A stretch of DNA of 64,000 nucleotides, taken from positions 41,758,358 to 41,822,357 of the forward strand of contig OW388300.1 of assembly GCA_936450465.1 (NCBI GenBank), read 5' to 3'. The notes below the pieces were generated by a model. That model worked only from the letters and a program-made list of their open reading frames with translations. It had not been told where the DNA came from and did no database searches. Positions within the stretch are counted from its first letter, which is position 1, and each line of letters opens with the position of its first letter. This stretch comes from Gibbula magus (Eukaryota > Mollusca > Gastropoda > Trochida > Trochidae). Made by a program: the position numbers and the translations under genes. Shown piece by piece: positions 57,400-64,000 of this stretch.

Positions 57400-59340
57400 T
57401 AGGTGAGAAATAGAACCGAAACTGGGTTTTTTAACTATCCAACTGTAACACCATTGTCTCTTTCATATTGCAATGGATGAACATGTCTGATATAAGTGAT
57501 ATCGCACAATGATTAATTGAATGTTTTCAGCTGTAACTATATTAGTATCACACGTGGAAACCCCTTCAAGTAGAGACTAAGAATTATTTACTGGATTCCC
57601 AGCAATTCAGCACAACACAAACTCTGACACACAACTTTTCTCACTGGGCCAACATAACCATGAGTGGTGATGAGAATAGATTCTTTATCTAATAACGAGC
57701 TTCACATAACCATTTGTATGTTTCTTTCAGAAAATTACCGAAAAAAAGAAACCATCACTCTGCACTGCCGTAAAGTGAATCAACAAACGAAAAGAAATGT
57801 ATTAAAAAAGGACATAAAAATGCCTCAAAATGTAGGAGAAAATAAGTCTAACAGGACATCGATTGGCAATAAATTAGGATTTGCTTATTTTCCCAAAATG
57901 TATAAATCAAAGAAAATGTGACAGTTTAGTTTTAGGACAGCTTTCAGTTCTCATTCATAAAAAAACAACATGTGTACCCGTCCATCTGAAAACCATAACG
58001 TTATTTTCTCACATTGAGAGGAAACGGCATTTATGGAAATCGAATGGCACTTCTGTAAAGTGAATAAAAAAATGAAAATAATTAAATTAAAAATGCTTTT
58101 TATTAAAAAGAGGACATCGATAGGCAATCAATGAGGATTCTCTTCAAAATATATAAATGTAAAGCAATGTGACAGTTTAGGTTTAGGACAGCCATTAGTG
58201 TACCCATTCATCTAAAACGCAATCAGTTCCTTTTGTCGCACTTAACTTTATAGACATTTATGAAAAATGATGAACATTTTTCAAATGGTAATATGGATAT
58301 ATATAAGTAAGTATTCTTTTCACTCATCACTTGTTTATGAGGCAACTGAGGGGATAGCCAATAAAAGAAGCACACCACACAAGCCATAGCACTCACATGG
58401 TATATCTGAGCAGTGACGGAAAAGAAACAAATCTGTTTCGATGAACTAATGATAAAAATACAGAGATTTATACAGAGAATTAGTGTATTTGTATATATAA
58501 GCCTGTATATCTGTAACATCATTGTCTCTCTGATACTGAAATAACTCATTTCGTATACTAATTTAGTAAAGGTTTGTCAGCGATAACAATGCAAGTATCA
58601 CATGGTAACATGGAAACCGCATTAATTCAATGGAATTATTCATTATTTACAGCAAATCAGCACAATACAAATATTTCTCACTGGGCCAACAAAACCCTTG
58701 TGTTGTGACGGGAATAGATTCTAAATCTAATAATGCATCACAAAACCATGTGTATGTTACTTTTAGAGAATTACTTGGGAAACCATCACTCTGCGCTGCC
58801 GTAAAGTGGATCAACAATGAAAAAGAATTGAATTTAAAATGCTTAATTTCTACCAAAATGTAAGATAATGTAACAGTTTAGTTCAATAAATCATTTATTC
58901 TCTAGAAAACCACCATATATATACAGAAATAAATTATGAAATAAAAGGTCAAAGTATATAAATACAGAATATAATTCAAGCTAACTGTCATCATTCTAAC
59001 TTTTTCTTATAAGAGATGCTTCCTTACGAATTTTGATAAATCTGCAAGTTCAGGACATCTTTCAGTGATAATACATTACAGACAACATTACAGGGCTCTA
59101 TGTGTACGCACATATCTGAAAATCAACCCATTTCAATTGTCATATTGAGATGGAAATCGACGATAATTTTCGAATGGTAATATGGATATATAACTGAGTA
59201 TTGTTTTCACCGTTCACTTGTATTTGAGCTAATTATGGGGTTCCCAATAATAGAAGCACTACACACAAACAAATTCACGCAAATGGTATATCTGAGCAGT
59301 GACGGAAATAGTCAGCAAATTGAATTACTTTCTCTTCAGA
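57400..59340 (+). repeat. Tandem amplification at the distal edge of A2
   Basis: A unit seen once in A1 (17,400-17,860) occurs several times here. TTTCTCACTGGGCCAAC with a nearby GCCGTAAAGTG occurs at about 57,640-57,775 and again at 58,675-58,808. GACAGTTTAG plus GGACA and a following CATCTGAAA- or CATCTAAAA-like block occurs at about 57,920-57,990 and 58,170-58,220, and a weaker form at 59,045-59,125. AATGGTAATATGGATATAT with TATATCTGAGCAGTGACGGA occurs at about 58,283-58,420 and 59,175-59,307. Units are incomplete and of uneven length. No frame is common to all units. Confidence 0.8.
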
Positions 59341-59895
59341 GCAGTCTTGTATTACATTCTGTATGTATATACTATAACCTTTTATCTTATAATTTATTTC
59401 TGTATATATATTTTGTGGTTTTCTAGAGAATAAATGATTTATTGAACTAAACTGTTACATTATCTTACATTTTGGTAGATAATAAGCAATTTAAATTCTT
59501 TTTCATTGTTGATCCACTTTACGGCATCGCAGAGAGATGGTTTCCGAAGTAATTATCTGAAAGTAACATACACATGGTTATATGATGCATTATTAGATTA
59601 GGAATCTATTCTCGTCACAACACAAGGGTTTTGTTGGCCCAGTGAGAAATATTTGTATTGTGCTGATTCGCTGTAAATAATGAATAATTCCATTGAATTA
59701 ATGCGGTTTCCATATGTGATACTTGCATTGTTATCGCTGAAAAACCTTTAATAAATTAGTATACAAAATGAGTAATTTCAGTATCAGAGAGACAATGATG
59801 TTACAGATATACAGGCTTATACAAATTCTTTGTATAAATCTCTGTATTTTTATCATTAGTTCATAGAAACAGATTTGTTTCTTTTCCTCTTGGAA
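58425..59895. repeat. Foldback: about 570-bp inverted arms, 335-bp spacer
   Basis: About 58,425-58,990 is the reverse complement of about 59,325-59,895 with moderate divergence. Matching blocks include AAACAAATCTGTTTC and its complement, the GGCCAACAAAACCCTTGTGT block near 58,684 and its complement near 59,627, and TTCAATAAATCATTTATTCT near 58,881 and its complement near 59,431. The ORFs at 58,223-58,863 and 59,235-60,030 are within or next to the arms and change between arms, so none is treated as a gene. Confidence 0.88.
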
Positions 59896-61925
59896 TTTCC
59901 TATATCTGTTCATAACAAGCTCTCGCCATCGTTTTGTACTATTCAAACGGCAACTCAAGACATTTTTATTTATAAACTGCAACCTCTCCATTTCTCTTTC
60001 TACATATGTATTTATCTTCTTTGTAGACATCTTCTACTCTACACATGTTAGTGTTTGAGGACATGAGCAAGACACATTGCTAATTCATATGTTCAAGATG
60101 CAGTTTTATTTCAGCAAATGGTCGAAATATTATTATTCACGTCAGAGTAGTTGCTTGTAACGACGGCAATACATTAACTTATTGATACTTTACATATAAA
60201 TCATAAAAATTGTATTTACTTTGAAATCGAAATAGAACATTTCTAAGTACTGTGTGATATCTTATGAAACATATTCTCATCTCTTCTAATAAAATAAGCA
60301 TTCCATGAAATTGAATATGGAAAATTAACCTTCAAACAATACATTGTGAAGCTATCAGCTCAATTAGTATATCATTTGAATCAAGATTGGCATACCAATG
60401 TGTTGTAAACCATCTCTTTGTCCTCTGAAGTCACTTTGACTTTCCTTGTGAAGTAAAAAGGTGTAAAGTAGATGTCACTGAGAATAAGATTCGTTTTCTT
60501 GTCAAGTCGTAAGTTCATAAACTGGCCTCATTTCCCAGAAAAAAGCATTCAGGCTTTGAAGTTAGGACGTTAAATAGAACAGCTTGAGAGAGTCCACAGT
60601 AATGGTACGTCGCTCTTAATTTATTAATTAGACTGTGAAACTGGCTGGATGTTCGAAACAGCTGCTTTAAACAGACTAAGGTTAAAAGTAAGATACCAAA
60701 CATTGCTTCTCATTACAGTATTTCTGGATTAAAATTGAAAGTCCAATTGTAGTTTTCAATTGCAATATACAGTATGTCAAGCTATTACGTATTTCAACTG
60801 TCTATGTTGATTGTTACGGACAATTGGAGAATATTTTATATATGTGCTGATTATAGTAACTACAATTTCAGTTCAAGGAAAAACAGTGAATTTGATATAA
60901 TTATATCACATTTAATTTATAACGCATGCATTACGCTGATATTGAACTAAAAATTTGCTAAAACATTCAACACGATAGAGCAGATTCTGATTGTTTGGAA
61001 ATGCTTAGAAGGCTTTTCATTCTCTCCCCAAAGAGTTAACTAAAGACCCCTGTATAGGCCCAAGAGCTGTAATTGACATTTGCCGAGTCCCTGGCTAAAA
61101 GCTAAGTCTCTCTGGCTGATACTTTGGTCTCGGACTGATACAGGATGTGATATGATAACATAAAAATCATACTATTTTAATTATATATTATTACCAAACA
61201 GTCAACACAAGTAAATATATTCATTATCACGAAAAACTCCTTATCAGAAATGTTTCTAATGTGTGTTTTCCTTACGGTGTTAGGGTTTCGCATTTTCTCT
61301 CTATCTATTTCGTTTGCTTCGAAGTTCTACGGCAACTGCCGATTCATTGATGGTTTTAAACTCACAAATACAATCTGTAAATGACTGTAACGTGTTTGCA
61401 ACAATATCCGCCATGTTAAACGTATTCTGTACAAAGGGAGACAACTCTTAATTCTGTGTGACTTTTTTCTCGTATGTTACCTAGAGTTCGAGATTCAATT
61501 CCCTTGACAGGCTGATACAGGTTTTTGGTCTTTACGACGGGCTGATAGAGGGTGTTTGTTAGAGCGGATTACATGCATTACTAACCAAACATATGATAGG
61601 TGTTTGTTTCAAGGTTTAGCATTCTTGTTTTCGAAATGGAACGTAAAATAACCCAATCAAATCCAAGGATTTGAAATGACATGGCAGTATACTAAAAGTA
61701 GCATTCATTTCTCAGTAACCTGATGAATTTGAATTGAATTCGAAATAATGATATTTTCGAGTCAATGCCCTGTGTTGCTTTCTCTCAAAAGCAATGATGT
61801 ATAATAATATTTTCAATAAATAATAATATGTCTCATCACAAATACATAACAAAATGTCACATTGTTCATTGTGAGTCTGTGGTCTGTGGTCTGTATCAAT
61901 GTTAGTTTCCGTTTACTTATACAGA
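59896..61925. other. Unannotated distal sequence
   Basis: No gene is recognised. The minus-strand frame 60,515-60,703 starts with a hydrophobic stretch that could mimic a signal peptide, but nothing supports it as coding. Confidence 0.5.
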
Positions 61926-63420
61926 TTGGCCGACATCTTGCCAATAAGGATTAGTGTTTTGTTTAATTTTCTTAAGTTGTTGTATTTTACCTGGTGTTTT
62001 CAGGTTTTCAAAATGTCTCTAAGTGCATGTTGAAAATTTTCCCATGTTAAAAATAGACATTTAGATCGAACTGGACCTTAAGTGACTGGGCAGATGGAAC
62101 GCAAAAGCTGTGCATTTTTTCCCACATTAAGGTCTAACAGTAAGTAAAGTTTGGTTGCATTTGCTTGAGTAGTTGTCGCTCTATTTTGGAAACAAAATTC
62201 ATAAAATAAATATAAATTTCATGAGTTCTATTTTTAGCCTAGTGGCAAGTCTGAATTAAAGAAAAATCTCGATAATGAAAGCGTAAAATTTATTACCATA
62301 TCGTTGATAATAACAGAGTTAAGATTATTGATATGAGCACATATGCACATTTCATGTTTTCCTAGCAACAATTGTTTCGCCGTGATTTGCTGTATTTCGT
62401 CGTCTGTGATGTCATTAAACGATTGTTCGTGACGTCACTGTAGCTTGCTGTCGCAAGAGAAGTGGGCCGTTTCTTGACTTTTTTTTACGCGAATGGAATG
62501 GAATAAACTGGGTAATAAAGAAATTATTACACTCAAATTACACTCGAAACTCTTGCAAATTTATGTATTACCCTCGCACTCACTCGGGCAATACAAACAT
62601 TCACACTCGTTTCGTAAAAGTCATAAGACACATTTCCTCGGGTAATAATCTCTTTATTTATCATGATGTACATTTTACCTTCACATCTTTTGAAACTATT
62701 TTCATGTCTCTATGTTGATTTTAAAAGTATTTCCCATGTTAAATGTTCTAAGTCAATATAATTAGAAAGGTCATTGTGAAAAAAGTATTTGGAGTTTGCA
62801 ATTGCATTTGACCATCGTATAATGTGTACGGGGTCGTAAAATTGTAAAAAAGTGTCCAACATTAAATTGGCCACTACGAATTACTTTTTTGCTTTTATTT
62901 TTAAAATAACTTTTATGTCACTGTGTGAATTTTGTAAATTTTCCCCATGTTAAATTCACAACTTTTATTTTCTGTCATGCTGTACCCTTTCTCACCATCG
63001 GAAATGACTGTTAGCGATCGATTTTGTTATTGATTCTTAATATAAAAACTTAGCTGTTGTATAGTTGTCCTGATAAATGCATGTCATTGTGGATCCGAGG
63101 TTTTTAGGTATTCATCTTTAAAGTTGGAAAAATGTTCCAAGTCACCAAAAAGTGAAAGTTCACTGTCAAAAAAGTATAAGGAGTTTTAACATTTGGGTAT
63201 TGTTTAATCACCAATGTTTCAGCTGCACACATATGCAAGTTTCAAAGGAGAAGACTGTCAAAGGTACATCTTTGCTTGGATTGTCTTTGAGAATCGTTTT
63301 TAAAAAAAGTGTCTAGGTGCATTTTGAAAATAAATTCAACGTTAAAAAATCATCTCAGGTTTGTTTTTATTTGCTCCAGCCATTTTGGCAGTATCTTGCC
63401 AACAAAATCGGTGGAGCAAT
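61926..63420 (+). repeat. Degenerate dispersed direct repeat
   Basis: A loose motif (GTCTCTATGTTGATTTT, then 5-10 bases, then TTCCCATGTTAAA) recurs at about 62,013-62,050, 62,108-62,133 (partial), 62,703-62,742, 62,910-62,953 and 63,306-63,345. TCTTGCCAA follows a GACA or CAGTA block at 61,930 and 63,388. Spacing is irregular. It looks like a decayed tandem repeat or the eroded interior of a mobile element. Confidence 0.5.
62514..62658. repeat. Short inverted repeat
   Basis: AATAAAGAAATTATTAC (62,514-62,530) and the complement of 62,642-62,658 differ at one or two positions, enclosing about 110 bp that contains CTCGGGCAATAC-type sequence. It may be a small foldback MITE. Confidence 0.5.
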
Positions 63421-64000
63421 AAAAAATACACGTCAATAACGATAAAGATTCAGCCAATTGGTTGAATCCTTAAACATGATCTAAGTATTCCCAAGCATTC
63501 AATGTATAAACCTATATGTATGATATACATAAACACAAGCTCTGAAATGGTTATTTTCAAAACAATAAATAATGAAACAACTTTCATTTAGAGGTTTTGC
63601 TGAAAGACAAACAACCTTCCTAATTAACTATCTATCGAAATCTATAAATACAATTGTCTAATAAGTGTTACCTTTCTCAAATAGTAGTTTGACAACTTTA
63701 TAATTCATATTTGAATTTTAAAAAAGCCATTCAACAATCTTTTGGGATTCTAAAGCAATTACATTACATCTTTTGACATCCAAAAAAGTTGCATCAATTT
63801 TATATAAATCCAATTACATGACATACAGGAGAAGGTACAGGTTAAATAATCTCAGCATATAATGGCTAAAACATGACATAAACAATAGTTTCAATATCGG
63901 TTATATGAAAAAAAAGATAACATATTTTTTGAACAATTGATTTTTTGAGAAATTCATAAGATATATGTTACAAGAAAACATGACCGTAGTAAATTCAAAC
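63421..64000. other. Unannotated right end
   Basis: AT-rich. I see no gene, RNA or repeat partner. Confidence 0.5.

Larger units (their letters stand above)
36930..58000 (+). repeat. Segmental duplication, right copy (A2)
   Basis: Paralogue of A1; anchors are given there. The core of about 17 kb is expanded by insertions at 37,290, 38,267, 42,670-43,850, 44,984, 46,482, 46,931, 49,672, 53,824, 54,031, 55,734 and 56,290. A deletion removed the equivalent of about 9,330-10,255 (junction near 53,641). Shared sequence continues to about 57,930, after which the local amplification and foldback of 57,400-59,895 begin to dominate. No host gene is visible. Confidence 0.9.

Noticed and set aside
59731..60030. 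99-codon minus-strand ORF
   Set aside because: Begins outside and runs into the foldback arm; no domain recognised and no support as an exon.
60515..60703. 62-codon minus-strand ORF with a hydrophobic start
   Set aside because: Resemblance to a signal peptide alone is not enough; no mature-domain pattern, and frames of this length are expected by chance.
1..64000. A host multi-exon gene or defence/biosynthetic system
   Set aside because: Both strands were scanned for long frames and recognisable domains; apart from LINE proteins and one exon-like segment, nothing could be supported. Short exons could still be missed without transcripts.

Overview
The window looks like gene-poor, AT-rich nuclear DNA from an invertebrate animal, most likely a mollusc and perhaps a gastropod. 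The evidence is several kinds of non-LTR retrotransposon (LINE), tRNA-derived SINEs with pol III boxes, and many short terminal-inverted-repeat elements, with no bacterial operon structure and no long open frames apart from LINE proteins. The 3' end of the SINE at 45 kb (a 'GCGGCGTTAAACCCC' tail) resembles mollusc SINEs known to me; that part is recall, not a search. I found no host protein-coding gene that I can defend.

The main organising feature is duplication. A block of about 17 kb at the left (A1, about 670-17,860) recurs in the same orientation at about 36,930-58,000 (A2), expanded to about 21 kb by later insertions. Between them lies a second, shorter direct duplication of 6-7.5 kb (B1 about 22,380-28,370; B2 about 28,820-36,270). 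The layout is therefore A1 - spacer - B1 - B2 - A2 - distal sequence.

Because each block has a paralogue, many insertions can be read against an empty site. Only in A1: a 5'-truncated LINE (1,777-3,536) and a large TIR element (10,685-14,599) nested in a mariner-type MITE. Only in A2: an L1-like LINE (49,672-53,013, minus strand), a second LINE 3' fragment (42,831-43,849, minus), a tRNA-derived SINE (44,984-45,294) with a 14-bp target duplication, a second SINE (about 56,290-56,583, minus), a 3.75-kb TIR element with a further nested element (38,267-42,017), a minisatellite, and MITEs flanked by TTAA. Only in B1: a mariner-type MITE (22,647-23,114) and a 0.6-kb TIR element (25,521-26,139). 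The TTAA-flanked MITEs fall into four end-sequence families, which suggests piggyBac-type mobilisation.

The distal edge of A2 carries a local tandem amplification and a foldback with arms of about 570 bp (58,425-59,895). The last 4 kb holds a degenerate dispersed repeat and no recognisable gene. All coordinates of repeat edges are by-eye estimates unless a target-site duplication fixes them; no alignment or database search was run.
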